Part shown: in pieces, positions 7,238-15,763 of the stretch
Layout: every line of letters starts with the position of its first letter
Numbering within the stretch: the stretch's first letter is position 1
From: Actinobacteria bacterium RBG_16_64_13
GTDB taxonomy: Bacteria > Actinomycetota > Thermoleophilia > RBG-16-64-13
Length of the DNA: 23,764 nt
NCBI GenBank assembly: GCA_001768675.1
Contig: MELN01000017.1
Span: 92,404 to 116,167, forward strand
Direction of reading: 5' to 3'
Translations under genes and position numbers: made by a program
The notes under the pieces: model-generated
Database searches by the model: none
Told to the model about the DNA's origin: nothing
What the model saw: only the letters and a program-made list of their open reading frames with translations

Positions 7238-8248
7238 TCAGAGAACTTCAGGGTTGACCGCATGGGGCACGGGCTCTCCCCGGACCGCGGCGATGGCGTT
7301 CCGCACGGCCAGTTCCGACATGCGCCCCCTGGTCTCCACCGTGGCGCTGCCCAGATGGGGGAGGAGGACGACGTTCGGAAGCTCGGCCAGTCCGACCGCA
7401 AGTCGCGGCTCGCGCTCGTACACGTCCAGAGCCGCGCCGCCCAGGTGCCCACTCCTCAGAGACGCGACCAGGGCTGCTTCGTCAACCACCGGTCCGCGCG
7501 AGGCGTTCACAAGAAACGACCCTGGCTTCATTAGGCCCAACTCCCGCGCCGCGATCAGGTGGTGAGTGCCTGGGTCCAACGGGACATGGAGGCTGACGAA
7601 GTCCGACTCCTGGAGCACGTCAGCGACCGTGGCGCGATACTGCCATCGGGCTCCAGCCGGCACTTGGCCGGCGGCCAGCGGGCCACTGATCCGTGTGTAG
7701 ACCACCCGCATATCCCAGCCAAGCGCCCGCCGGGCGACAGCTTGCCCTATCCGGCCCATCCCCACGATCCCCAGACAGGCGCCGGCCACCGCCCGACCGA
7801 GCAGCAAGAAGGGGCTCCACAGCTGAAAACCGCCCTCTCGCACCATGCGGTCTCCTTCGACCACTCGCCGGGCGACGCTGAGCATGAGGGCCCAGGTCAG
7901 GTCGGCTGTCGCATCGGTGAGCACATCGGGGGTATTGGTGACGAGGATGCCGCGCTTGGTAGCCGCGGCAACGTCGATGTTGTCGAAGCCCACGGCCATG
8001 TTGGAGATGACCCGCAGCCGGCTCCCGGCTGCGGCCATGACAGCGTCGTCGATCGCCTCGGTGAGGAGGCTGATCACCGCTTCCGCGCCCGCCACCCCGT
8101 GCAAGAGCGGTTCCCGGGCCAGCGGTTCGTCCCTTTCGCCCCCCGTCACCGAGAACGCTTCTTGCGCGAAGGAGTAACCCGGCTCGGGGATGCGCCGAGT
8201 GAGGAAGAGCCGCGGTTTTCCGCTCGTGTCGCTCGCTGAGGCGGTCAT
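7238..8248 (-). CDS. D-2-hydroxyacid dehydrogenase (glyoxylate/hydroxypyruvate reductase type)
   Basis: This is an NAD(P)-dependent D-isomer 2-hydroxyacid dehydrogenase, most like D-glycerate dehydrogenase / glyoxylate reductase. The Rossmann motif GMGRIG is at residues 163-168. The catalytic triad is R251 (NASRGPVVDE), E280 (YEREP) and H298 (LPHLGSAT). The N-terminal substrate segment with VGFDNIDV matches the glyoxylate reductase subgroup. The length is 336 residues. The first dozen residues are non-conserved, but ATG 8248 is the natural start. It has no Shine-Dalgarno, and a TATACT -10-like box ends nine bases upstream, so the mRNA may be almost leaderless. Substrate preference (glyoxylate, hydroxypyruvate or another 2-oxoacid) cannot be read from sequence. 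Confidence 0.9.
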   Translation of the reverse strand: MTASASDTSGKPRLFLTRRIPEPGYSFAQEAFSVTGGERDEPLAREPLLHGVAGAEAVISLLTEAIDDAVMAAAGSRLRVISNMAVGFDNIDVAAATKRGILVTNTPDVLTDATADLTWALMLSVARRVVEGDRMVREGGFQLWSPFLLLGRAVAGACLGIVGMGRIGQAVARRALGWDMRVVYTRISGPLAAGQVPAGARWQYRATVADVLQESDFVSLHVPLDPGTHHLIAARELGLMKPGSFLVNASRGPVVDEAALVASLRSGHLGGAALDVYEREPRLAVGLAELPNVVLLPHLGSATVETRGRMSELAVRNAIAAVRGEPVPHAVNPEVL

Positions 8249-8257
8249 GGCCGGTCC

Positions 8258-8267
8258 AGTATATCCT
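8258..8267. promoter_or_regulatory. Overlapping divergent -10 boxes in a 25-bp intergenic gap
   Basis: On the minus strand TATACT (8258-8263) lies nine bases before the dehydrogenase ATG. On the plus strand TATCCT (8262-8267) lies six bases before the DUF72 ATG. Neither gene has a Shine-Dalgarno, and the spacing puts transcription starts at or next to both start codons. No good -35 box is visible for either, so the call is tentative. Confidence 0.4.
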
Positions 8268-8273
8268 TAGCCT

Positions 8274-9197
8274 ATGTTTGGACGCGTTCGAGTGGGCACC
8301 TGCTCCTGGACCGACCCGACGATGGTGCGGGCCTGGTATCCGCCGGCTGTCCGCAGCGCGGCCGATCGATTGCGCTACTATGCCACCCAGTTCGGCACGG
8401 TGGAAGTCGATTCAAGCTTCTACGGCCTGCCCACGTCCTCCACGGCTAGGCTGTGGGCGGAGAGGACGCCGGCGGATTTCATCTTCCATATCAAGGCCTT
8501 TGGCATGCTGACCAGGCACGGGGTTCGGCCGGATCGCCTTCCGGCGTCGCTGCGCGAGGCGCATCCGTTCGAGCTAGACAGCCAGGGCCGCATCCTGCGC
8601 CCTTCCAGGGAGTTACGCGAAGAGGTGTTTGCGCTGTTCAGCGAAGCCTTGGAGCCCCTCCGCTCCGAGGGCAAGCTGGGCCTCATCCTCATGCAGTTCC
8701 CTCCCTACTTCGTGGCAAACAAGAGCAACCGCGACTACATCGCCTACAGCGCCGCATTGCTGGCCCCAGACGGGATCGCGGTCGAGTTCAGGCATTCCTC
8801 CTGGGTAGAGCCGGACGAGCTGGGCCCCACCCTGGAGCTGCTCACGGCCCTCGATGCTGCGTTCGTGTGTGTCGACGAACCGAGACTTCCGGGTCCCACG
8901 GTGCTGCCGCCCTTGTCCGCGGTGACCTCTGATGTGGCCTATGTGCGCTTTCACGGCCGGAACGCCGCCACGTGGAACGCCCGCGTGGGTTCGGCGGCTG
9001 AGCGCTTCAAGTACTCGTATTCGTTGGAGGAGCTGACCGAGTGGGTGGAGCCCGTGCAGACCCTCCGGGCCGAAGCCGGCACGACCCATCTCATGTTCAA
9101 CAACTGCTATGCCGACTACGCTCCCCGCAACGCCAAGCAGATGATGTCGCTCTTCGACGTGCCCGCGGGCACTGAGACGCCCCCGCTCGGGAGCTAG
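8274..9197 (+). CDS. DUF72 domain-containing protein
   Basis: This is a member of the DUF72 (YecE-like) family, a TIM-barrel-fold group of unknown biochemical function. Family hallmarks are seen: GTCSWTDP at the N-terminus, the YYATQFGTVEVDSSFYGLP block (about 34-52), FHIKAF, the VEFRHSSW motif in the middle, YVRFHGRN, and the C-terminal FNNCYADYAPRNA. The 307-residue length is slightly above average. The ATG at 8274 lies 25 bases from the start codon of the divergent dehydrogenase and lacks a ribosome site, so leaderless translation is possible. It converges with trpB2 across a strong hairpin at 9219-9242. Confidence 0.9.
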   Translation: MFGRVRVGTCSWTDPTMVRAWYPPAVRSAADRLRYYATQFGTVEVDSSFYGLPTSSTARLWAERTPADFIFHIKAFGMLTRHGVRPDRLPASLREAHPFELDSQGRILRPSRELREEVFALFSEALEPLRSEGKLGLILMQFPPYFVANKSNRDYIAYSAALLAPDGIAVEFRHSSWVEPDELGPTLELLTALDAAFVCVDEPRLPGPTVLPPLSAVTSDVAYVRFHGRNAATWNARVGSAAERFKYSYSLEELTEWVEPVQTLRAEAGTTHLMFNNCYADYAPRNAKQMMSLFDVPAGTETPPLGS

Positions 9198-9218
9198 CGG
9201 GACTGGGGAAAAGAAAAA

Positions 9219-9242
9219 GGCGGCGCCCTTCGGGGCGCCGCC
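9219..9242 (-). terminator. Rho-independent terminator of trpB2
   Basis: A 10-bp GC-rich stem (GGCGGCGCCC with GGGCGCCGCC) closes a four-base loop. On the minus strand it is followed directly by TTTTTCTTTT, a good U-tract, about 27 bases after the trpB2 stop. On the plus strand no T-run follows, so termination of the DUF72 mRNA here would be weaker. Confidence 0.9.
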
Positions 9243-9268
9243 ACAGAAATCACCGACCGGAAACGCGC

Positions 9269-10621
9269 TCAGACCTTGGGCAAGTTCTTCATCGCCTCTT
9301 TGATCTTCTCTTCCGGATACGCGTAGTCCTCGAGCTTGCCGTCGAGGTAGTTGTCGTAGGCGGCCATATCGAAGTGGCCGTGTCCGCTCAGATTGAACAG
9401 GATGGTCTTGGCATCGCCGGACTGCTTGCACTCTTCGGCCAGCTTGCTGACCATGGCGAGGGCGTGATTGCTTTCGGGCGCCGGTATGATCCCCTCCGAC
9501 CTGGCGAAGCTGACGCCTGCCGAGAAGGCTTCGGTCTGCATGACCGACTCCGCCTCCACCAAGCCCAAGTGAAAGGCGTGAGACAGCATGGGAGCCATAC
9601 CGTGATAGCGCAGACCGCCTGCATGGATGCCCGGCGGGATGAAGTCGTGACCGAGGGTGTCCATCTTGACCAGCGGGGTGAGCTTGGCGGTGTCGCCATA
9701 GTCGAAGCAGTAGACCCCTTTGGTCATGCTGGGGCAGGCCGCCGGCTCAACGGCGATGAGGCGGGTCTTCTTGCCCTTCTTGATGTTCTGTCCTAAGAAC
9801 GGGAAGGCGATGCCCGCGAAGTTCGACCCGCCGCCGACACAGCCGACGACGAAGTCCGGATACGCGTCGGCCAGTTCCATCTGCTCTATGGCTTCCTGAC
9901 CGATGACGGTCTGGTGGAGAAGGACGTGATTCAGCACGGATCCGAGCGAGTAGTGCGTGTCGTCACGGTGAGCGGCCACTTCCACGGCTTCGCTGATCGC
10001 TATGCCCAGACTGCCCATGGAGTCCGGGTCCTGCGCGAGAATGGCCCGGCCGGAAGCGGTGGTGTCGGAGGGGCTCGGGATCACTTCCGCGCCCCAGACC
10101 CGGATCATGCTCCGCCGGTAGGGCTTCTGGAAGTACGAGACCTTCACCATGTAGACCAGGCACTCCATGCCCATCAGGTTGCAGGCCAGGGAAAGGGCGC
10201 TCCCCCATTGGCCCGCGCCGGTCTCTGTGGTCAGCTTGGTGATGCCCTCTTGCTTGTTGTACCAAGCCTGGGCGACGGCGGTGTTGGGTTTGTGGGAGCC
10301 CGCGGGGCTCACGCCTTCGTACTTGAAATAGATCTTGGCGGGAGTACCGAGGACCTTCTCCCATCGCGCGGCTCGCAGGAGAGGAGTGGGACGCCACAGC
10401 CGATAGATCTCCCGGACTTCATCAGGGATCTCGATCGTTGGCTCCGCCGACATCTCCTGCATGATGAGTCCCATCGGGAACAGAGGGGCCAGGTCGCCTG
10501 GACCGGCCGGTTGCAGTGTTCCCGGGTGGAGGGGCGGCGGCGGGGGCGCGGGAAGATCAGCCGCGACGTTGTACCACGACGTCGGGATCCGGTCTTCCGG
10601 TAGTAAGAACTTGATCGCCAT
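9269..10621 (-). CDS. trpB: TrpB-like PLP-dependent enzyme (TrpB2 type)
   Basis: This is a tryptophan synthase beta chain of the TrpB2 group, which condenses indole (or an indole analogue) with serine using pyridoxal phosphate. The PLP lysine is K111 in AGSHKPNTA, the phosphate-binding loop is GCVGGGSNF, and ETGAGQWG is the substrate carboxylate loop. An N-terminal extension rich in proline (residues 23-33) and the total of 450 residues are typical of TrpB2 rather than the roughly 400-residue TrpB1. ATG at 10621 (MAIKF) is preferred, with GGAAAGG nine bases upstream; ATG at 10639 is possible. No trpA or other trp gene is adjacent, which fits stand-alone TrpB2 enzymes used for indole salvage. 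Confidence 0.93.
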   Translation of the reverse strand: MAIKFLLPEDRIPTSWYNVAADLPAPPPPPLHPGTLQPAGPGDLAPLFPMGLIMQEMSAEPTIEIPDEVREIYRLWRPTPLLRAARWEKVLGTPAKIYFKYEGVSPAGSHKPNTAVAQAWYNKQEGITKLTTETGAGQWGSALSLACNLMGMECLVYMVKVSYFQKPYRRSMIRVWGAEVIPSPSDTTASGRAILAQDPDSMGSLGIAISEAVEVAAHRDDTHYSLGSVLNHVLLHQTVIGQEAIEQMELADAYPDFVVGCVGGGSNFAGIAFPFLGQNIKKGKKTRLIAVEPAACPSMTKGVYCFDYGDTAKLTPLVKMDTLGHDFIPPGIHAGGLRYHGMAPMLSHAFHLGLVEAESVMQTEAFSAGVSFARSEGIIPAPESNHALAMVSKLAEECKQSGDAKTILFNLSGHGHFDMAAYDNYLDGKLEDYAYPEEKIKEAMKNLPKV

Positions 10622-10757
10622 GCCTTTCTGCCTTTCCATCCTATTAGGGGCGTACAGGCATGCAAAGTAACACAACGCACTGAATCATGCATCAGGGCCG
10701 TAGAACGAGGGTATGCTAAAGCCTACAGAACGCGACCGGCAGAGCTACGGAGGCAGC

Positions 10758-12227
10758 ATGGTCACCCTTCCCGTTTTGACGCCGCAAACCTTGGACTTCG
10801 TGCTGCTTTCCTTCGAAGGGCCCGATCAATACGCCATGGCCGGCGGACTTGGCGTCCGGATGAAGGAGCTCTCCCTCGAGCTCGCCCGGCAGGGATTCCA
10901 TACGCACCTGGTGTTCGTCGGTGACCCGGATCTCCCGGCCGAAGAGTCGCCGGTCCCCAATCTCACCCTCCACCGGTGGTCTCAGTGGCTGTCGGCACAC
11001 TATCCCGCTGGGGTGTACCACGGTGAAGAGGCGAAGCTCGTCGACTGGAACGAGCAACTGCCCGGCTTCGTCGCCTCGCATCTCGTGGGCCCGGCGGCCC
11101 GTGAGGGACGCCTCACAGCCATCCTGGCCGAGGAATGGCACACGGCCTACGCTACCTGCCAGATCTCCGACCGTCTCTGGGCGGAAGATCTGCGCGACAA
11201 GGCCATCATCCTTTGGAACGCCAACAACGTGATGGGTTTCGACCGGGTCGATTGGAGGCGGCTGGACTTCTGTTCGCAGATAACCACCGTGTCGCGCTAC
11301 ATGAAGCACGTCATGTGGGATCGGGGGGTCAATCCTCTCATCATCCCCAACGGCATCCCCGGCGAGCGCGTACGAGATGCCGACCCGGGCCTCGTCGAGC
11401 GCCTGCGCGGCGCCCTTCCGGGCCGCGAGCTGGTCTTCAAGATAGGGCGTTTCAGCCCCGACAAGCGCTGGCACATGGCCGTGGACGCCCTGGCCGAAGA
11501 GAAGAGGCGTGGACGGGATATCGCGGCGGTGATCCGGGGAGGAGTAGAGCCGCACGGGATGGAAGTCCTCGCGAGCGCCCGCGCCCAAGGACTGTTCGTG
11601 TTGGACATGCCGGTCCCGAAGGACCCTCTTGAAGCCGTCGCCGCGCTGACCGACGCTCCTCCAGCGGACGTCTACAACATCACCAGTTTCATGAGCGACG
11701 AGCTTGTATCTCTGTTCTACTCCTCTGCCGACGCGGTGCTGGCCAACTCCGGGCACGAACCCTTCGGCCTTGTTGGTTTGGAGGTCATGGCGGCAGGCGG
11801 TGTCGCCTTTGTAGGCTCCACCGGCGAGGACTACGCGGTCCCCTTCCTCAACTCGGTGGTTCTGGACACCGATGATCCCGCGGAGATCACCATCGCGCTC
11901 GACTTCCTTCGTGCGCACCCCGAGCAAGTCAAGCGGCTCCGTTCGGACGCGCAGGAGACGGCGCGCAGCTTCAGCTGGGAGAACGTCGTCATCGGTAACC
12001 TCAGCGGGAAGTTGGAGTACGTGTCCTCGCGGCAACTGGTCACCCCTCCGCGGCAAAGCGCGCCCACCGAGGAGGTTTCCGCCGGAGGCGAGGTGAGCCT
12101 GAGCGCGCCGGTCGCTCCCGCCGGAGCCGGCGCCGCACCCGAGTCCATGGCCTACGGAGGGGAAGCGGCGCCTCGGCGCCTGTCGGTGAAGCCACAGCAT
12201 CGCGGCGACCGTAAACCGGCGCGCTAG
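10758..12227 (+). CDS. GT4-type glycosyltransferase, probable alpha-glucan synthase
   Basis: This is a GT-B fold retaining glycosyltransferase. The N-terminal MAGGLGVRMKELSLELARQG resembles the GGLG acceptor/phosphate loop of glycogen and starch synthases. NNVMGFDRVDW and TVSRYMKHVMW precede the central IPNGIPG, FKIGRFSPDKRWHMAVDAL opens the C-terminal nucleotide-sugar domain, and the EX7E motif is E334...E342 in EPFGLVGLE. The last 70 or so residues are Ala/Pro/Gly/Ser-rich and probably disordered. ATG at 10758 is chosen because GGAGG at 10749-10753 lies four bases upstream; an in-frame ATG at 10713 falls on a possible TATGCT -10 box. Two GH57 genes follow at once, supporting a role in alpha-glucan metabolism. 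Donor sugar and product are inferred, not shown. Confidence 0.87.
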   Translation: MVTLPVLTPQTLDFVLLSFEGPDQYAMAGGLGVRMKELSLELARQGFHTHLVFVGDPDLPAEESPVPNLTLHRWSQWLSAHYPAGVYHGEEAKLVDWNEQLPGFVASHLVGPAAREGRLTAILAEEWHTAYATCQISDRLWAEDLRDKAIILWNANNVMGFDRVDWRRLDFCSQITTVSRYMKHVMWDRGVNPLIIPNGIPGERVRDADPGLVERLRGALPGRELVFKIGRFSPDKRWHMAVDALAEEKRRGRDIAAVIRGGVEPHGMEVLASARAQGLFVLDMPVPKDPLEAVAALTDAPPADVYNITSFMSDELVSLFYSSADAVLANSGHEPFGLVGLEVMAAGGVAFVGSTGEDYAVPFLNSVVLDTDDPAEITIALDFLRAHPEQVKRLRSDAQETARSFSWENVVIGNLSGKLEYVSSRQLVTPPRQSAPTEEVSAGGEVSLSAPVAPAGAGAAPESMAYGGEAAPRRLSVKPQHRGDRKPAR

Positions 12228-12235
12228 GAGGCAAC

Positions 12236-13447
12236 GTGGCCGAGAATCTCGTCACCTACTGCGTGGTCCACCAACCACGGCGCGTCAGGTTGCCTGCTCA
12301 GGTCATCCCTCCAGGGATCCAGCCCGGAGCCATGGCACCCTATCTGTTCGACGACCACATGAACCAGCGCTACTTCGAAAAGGTGGCGCGCTGGTGCTAC
12401 TACCCGGCCACCGAGATGTTCGCGGAGATGCTGGACGACGGTTTCAAGCTTGGCTTGGGCTTTTCCGTGAGCTTCTTGTGGCAGTTGCGCCGCTGGGACC
12501 GCGCGCTGGCCGAACGATTCCGCAAGGTCGTCAGTCACCCTAACTGCGAACTGGTCGGCGTGGAGCCGTACCACAGCTTCGCCTTTGCCATCGACATCAA
12601 GCTCTTCCAGAGGGAGATGCTTCGGGGCAAGACTTACGCCGAGGAGTTCTTCGACAGAGAGATCCGTGTCACCGACACCACCGAGATGGTTATGAACAAC
12701 GAGGTCTACTACGCCCTTCTTCAATCCGGCTACTCCGCGGGCATGCTCGACGGAAGGCCGTGGGTCATGGAATGGCGCGAACCGACCCATCTCTACCGCC
12801 ACGCCGAGCGCGAACTGGCGCTATTCTGCCGCCACCACGAGCTTTCTGACGACGTCGGGTATCGGTTCAGCAATCGAACCTGGGCCGGCTATCCGCTCCA
12901 TGCCGATACCTACGCGTCTAATCTCCGGAAGGCCTGGGGCGATCTTGTGTTCATCGGCTGGGATTTCGAGACTTTTGGCGAGCACCACAACCTTGACACC
13001 GGGATCTTTGAGTTCATGCGCGCCTTGCCGGAGCAACTCCGCAAGCGGGGCGTGAGCCCGCTTCTCCCAAGCGAAGCGGTGCGGCGGTTCGGCACGACCT
13101 CTCTCCCCGACCTCCCCCTGCCGGAGTTCGGCACCACGTGGGCCGGCTCGGGTGGGATGGAGTTCTTTCTCGGCAACGCTTCTCAACAGGCGATCTTTCG
13201 GTTGATGCATTCTGTGCTGCACAAGGCCCGCTTGACCGGCTCACGGACTCTGACCGATTTGGCCCTCTGGCTGCTTCAATCCGACAATCTGCATCTCATC
13301 CAGTGGGCAGGACGCTCCGGCTCGGAGGCGGAGGTCTCGGCGTACTTCACCCCTGACGAATGGTGGGATCTCGGTCCGGACCGGATTCTCACCGAACAGC
13401 AGCGTGTGTACACCAATTTCGTCCGGGCGATGGATGCCTACGCCTGA
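12236..13447 (+). CDS. Glycoside hydrolase family 57 protein (short form)
   Basis: This GH57 protein of 403 residues acts on alpha-glucans (alpha-amylase or 4-alpha-glucanotransferase-like). Visible GH57 regions are VVHQPRRVRL (region 1, about 10-19), the Tyr/His-rich GVEPYHSFAFAID (about 108-120), DTTEMVMNN with E150 as candidate nucleophile, and GWDFETFGEHH with D243 as candidate acid/base. The start is GTG at 12236, with AGGAGG (12226-12231) four bases upstream and overlapping the stop of the glycosyltransferase gene, so the two are coupled. Its 3-prime end overlaps the next GH57 gene by 14 bases. It has no signal peptide and is probably cytoplasmic. The exact reaction (hydrolysis, transfer or branching) cannot be assigned. 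Confidence 0.88.
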   Translation: MAENLVTYCVVHQPRRVRLPAQVIPPGIQPGAMAPYLFDDHMNQRYFEKVARWCYYPATEMFAEMLDDGFKLGLGFSVSFLWQLRRWDRALAERFRKVVSHPNCELVGVEPYHSFAFAIDIKLFQREMLRGKTYAEEFFDREIRVTDTTEMVMNNEVYYALLQSGYSAGMLDGRPWVMEWREPTHLYRHAERELALFCRHHELSDDVGYRFSNRTWAGYPLHADTYASNLRKAWGDLVFIGWDFETFGEHHNLDTGIFEFMRALPEQLRKRGVSPLLPSEAVRRFGTTSLPDLPLPEFGTTWAGSGGMEFFLGNASQQAIFRLMHSVLHKARLTGSRTLTDLALWLLQSDNLHLIQWAGRSGSEAEVSAYFTPDEWWDLGPDRILTEQQRVYTNFVRAMDAYA

Positions 13448-15599
13448 GCCTCTTCACGTCGCCTTCGTCTGGCACATGCACCAGCCGTACTATCGTTCGG
13501 CGCGGACCGGTGCGTTCGAGATGCCCTGGGCCCGCATGCACGCCCTCAAGGACTACCTCGATATGGTGGACATACTCGCTGACTACCCAGACCTTCACCA
13601 GACCTTCAACCTCGTGCCTTCACTCGTCGAACAGCTGGAGGACTACGCGTCAGGCGACTTCACCGACACCTACTGGGAACACACACTCAAGCCCGCGGCC
13701 GATCTGGATCCCGGCGAGCGGGCCTTCATTGTCGAGCGCATGTGCGAACGCGCGGACCATCCCCGAGCCCGGTCGTATCCCCGCTACCTGGAGCTTGCTC
13801 ACAAGAGGGAGGCGCATGCTTCCCGAGGCCGGCAAGCATGCGCCGACGCGTTCACTGTGCCCGAACTTCGCGACCTGCAGATATGGTTCAACCTGGCCTG
13901 GTTCGACCCGCGGGCGCTCGAGTCGGGAGCGCTGCACGAACTGGTGAGCCAGGGCCGGGATTTCCGCGAACAGGACAAGTTCATCCTCGCTGAGACTCAG
14001 GCCGCGATTCTGGCCCGCACCCTTCCGGCCTACCGCGACGCGGCCGCGCGCGGTCAGGCGGAACTGTCGACTTCACCCTACTTTCATCCCATCTTGCCCC
14101 TGCTGGCCAACAGCGACTCGGCGCGCATCGCCGCGCCCGGGACGCTGTTGCCGTCCAGGCGCTTCGCGCACCCCGAGGATGCCGCCGAGCATGTGAGCAA
14201 CGCCGTCGCGAAGCACCAACTCGTCTTTGGAGAGCTACCCCGTGGCATGTGGTGCTCCGAACAAGCCGTCGGCGAGGACGTCATTCCGCTCTTGCTGGAT
14301 GCGGGGTTGGCCTGGACCATCTCCGACGAGACGGTCCTTGCTCTTTCGCTGTCGGGCGTGATTGCTTCAGACAGCCCTGGCCAGACAAGCCGGGGGGCCG
14401 AGCGCACGGCGTCCGTGCGCCTCGACCCTGAGGACCTCTACCGAGCATACCGGCTCGAGCGAGAGGACAAGGAACTCGCGATCGTCTTTCGAGACCACAC
14501 GCTGTCCGACCTCGTCGGATTCGCGTATCAGTCCTGGAACTCCCGCGACGCGGCCGCCGACTTTCTGCGGCGCCTGGGCGAGCTCCGCAACACAGGTCAG
14601 CCCGAGCTTGTGACCATCGCCCTCGACGGCGAGAACGCCTGGGAATACTATCCGAGAGACGGCCGCGATTTCCTGGAGTATCTCTACGAGGGTCTGTCCA
14701 CCGACCCCTCTTTCCGTTGTGTCACAGTCTCAGAGCACCTGCGGCAGTCGCCCCCGGCACGCTCCCTTGGCTGGCTCCACACGGGCTCGTGGATCGGAGG
14801 CGACCTGCGTACGTGGAGTGGAGACCACGGTCATCAGGCAGCCTGGGATCTGCTTCATGATGCCCGCGATGTTGCCGCGCCCCGGCGCCGCTTCTCTGGC
14901 GATCCCAAGGTCGAAGCCGCCTGGCGCCACATCCTGGTCGCGGAGGGGAGCGACTGGTTCTGGTGGTTCGGAGACCACCACCATACCGACCTTGATCACG
15001 TTTGGGATCTCGACTTCCGAACACGTTTGCAGACCGTCTACCAATTGCTTGGAGAGCCGATCCCTGTGGAGCTGTTTCTTCCCATCCTGGAGCACTTGCC
15101 CTCTGAGCAGCCGGCCCCGCCCCAGGGCCCGCTGGCGCCCGAGATCGACGGCCTGATATCCCATCCCGATGAGTGGCGGCTTGCAGGCTATCTCGCTTCT
15201 GTCCCGGCCTCTACCATGCAACCAGCCGAGACCGCAGCGATCGCCGAGGTCCGCTTCGGCTGGAATCGCGGGGGTCTCTGCCTCCTGGTCGTTCCGAGCC
15301 CCTCAACAAGTCTTCTCGGGCTCGAGATCGAGATCCGCTTTGCTCGATCGGGCGAAGGGAACGAACCGGTCGCGAGCCTCCTTCTGGAAGAACAGGGGCA
15401 AGTGGCGGTAAGCTGCACGAGGGGCGCACTTCTTGCGGGGGCCGCCGTGGCGGCTTGGAAGGAGGTTCTGGAGGCGTCCTTGCCCATTCGCCTGTCCGCA
15501 CTGGCCACTGACGGCGCAGTCGGTCTCGTTGTACACATCGGCCGTGGTGGACTGACGGAACACGTGTTCCATTCGGCAAGCCTTGGTTCACTTGGGTGA
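13434..15599 (+). CDS. Glycoside hydrolase family 57 protein (long, amylopullulanase-like)
   Basis: This second GH57 enzyme has 721 residues and the classic HMHQPYY opening (about 13-19). GMWCSEQAV carries the candidate nucleophile E276, and LDGENAWEYY carries the candidate acid/base D398. Later GDHGHQAAWDLL and WFWWFGDHHH match the region-5 helix motifs of the amylopullulanase branch. The last 130 residues form a beta-rich domain with no catalytic motifs, perhaps for carbohydrate binding. The start ATG at 13434 overlaps the preceding GH57 gene by 14 bases in another frame and sits at the conserved N-terminus; an upstream in-frame start at 13404 would add ten unconserved residues. There is no signal peptide. 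It is likely to degrade or remodel intracellular glucan. It is followed by a candidate 51-codon ORF. Confidence 0.9.
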   Translation: MPTPEPLHVAFVWHMHQPYYRSARTGAFEMPWARMHALKDYLDMVDILADYPDLHQTFNLVPSLVEQLEDYASGDFTDTYWEHTLKPAADLDPGERAFIVERMCERADHPRARSYPRYLELAHKREAHASRGRQACADAFTVPELRDLQIWFNLAWFDPRALESGALHELVSQGRDFREQDKFILAETQAAILARTLPAYRDAAARGQAELSTSPYFHPILPLLANSDSARIAAPGTLLPSRRFAHPEDAAEHVSNAVAKHQLVFGELPRGMWCSEQAVGEDVIPLLLDAGLAWTISDETVLALSLSGVIASDSPGQTSRGAERTASVRLDPEDLYRAYRLEREDKELAIVFRDHTLSDLVGFAYQSWNSRDAAADFLRRLGELRNTGQPELVTIALDGENAWEYYPRDGRDFLEYLYEGLSTDPSFRCVTVSEHLRQSPPARSLGWLHTGSWIGGDLRTWSGDHGHQAAWDLLHDARDVAAPRRRFSGDPKVEAAWRHILVAEGSDWFWWFGDHHHTDLDHVWDLDFRTRLQTVYQLLGEPIPVELFLPILEHLPSEQPAPPQGPLAPEIDGLISHPDEWRLAGYLASVPASTMQPAETAAIAEVRFGWNRGGLCLLVVPSPSTSLLGLEIEIRFARSGEGNEPVASLLLEEQGQVAVSCTRGALLAGAAVAAWKEVLEASLPIRLSALATDGAVGLVVHIGRGGLTEHVFHSASLGSLG

Positions 15600-15607
15600 G
15601 GAGAAGG

Positions 15608-15763
15608 ATGAACGGAACCGATATCATCGTCTGCGATTCGCAGGGTCAGGCGGCACTGGTCCTCAAGTCTGCACGCGCCGCGAAACTCCTGTCGGTGCGC
15701 AGGGGGATGAAGATGCGGCCAGGGGCCACCGCGCCAGGTCTTGCCTCGGGAGCGTCCGAGTGA
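15608..15763 (+). CDS. Candidate 51-residue protein coupled to rlmN
   Basis: An ATG at 15608, preceded by the purine-rich GAGGAGAAGG that also overlaps the GH57 stop, opens a 51-codon ORF. Its TGA overlaps the rlmN GTG in the four-base sequence GTGA, the normal geometry of translational coupling. The N-terminal half (NGTDIIVCDSQGQAALVLKS) looks like a strand-turn-helix; the second half is basic (LLSVRRGMKMRPG) and then low complexity. I do not recognise a family. Alternatives are that this region belongs to an extended rlmN reading frame that starts further upstream, or that the ORF is a non-functional spacer. The ribosome site and the exact overlap favour a translated ORF. Confidence 0.5.
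   Translation: MNGTDIIVCDSQGQAALVLKSARAAKLLSVRRGMKMRPGATAPGLASGASE

Noticed and set aside
10716..12200. 494-codon minus-strand open frame opposite the GT4 gene
   Set aside because: The plus strand encodes a recognisable GT-B glycosyltransferase with a good ribosome site; the antisense frame is Arg/Gly-rich with no motif.
15583..15759. Upstream extension of rlmN to 15583
   Set aside because: It would overlap the end of the GH57 gene, has no good ribosome site and no similarity to RlmN; the GTG at 15760 has a well-spaced site.
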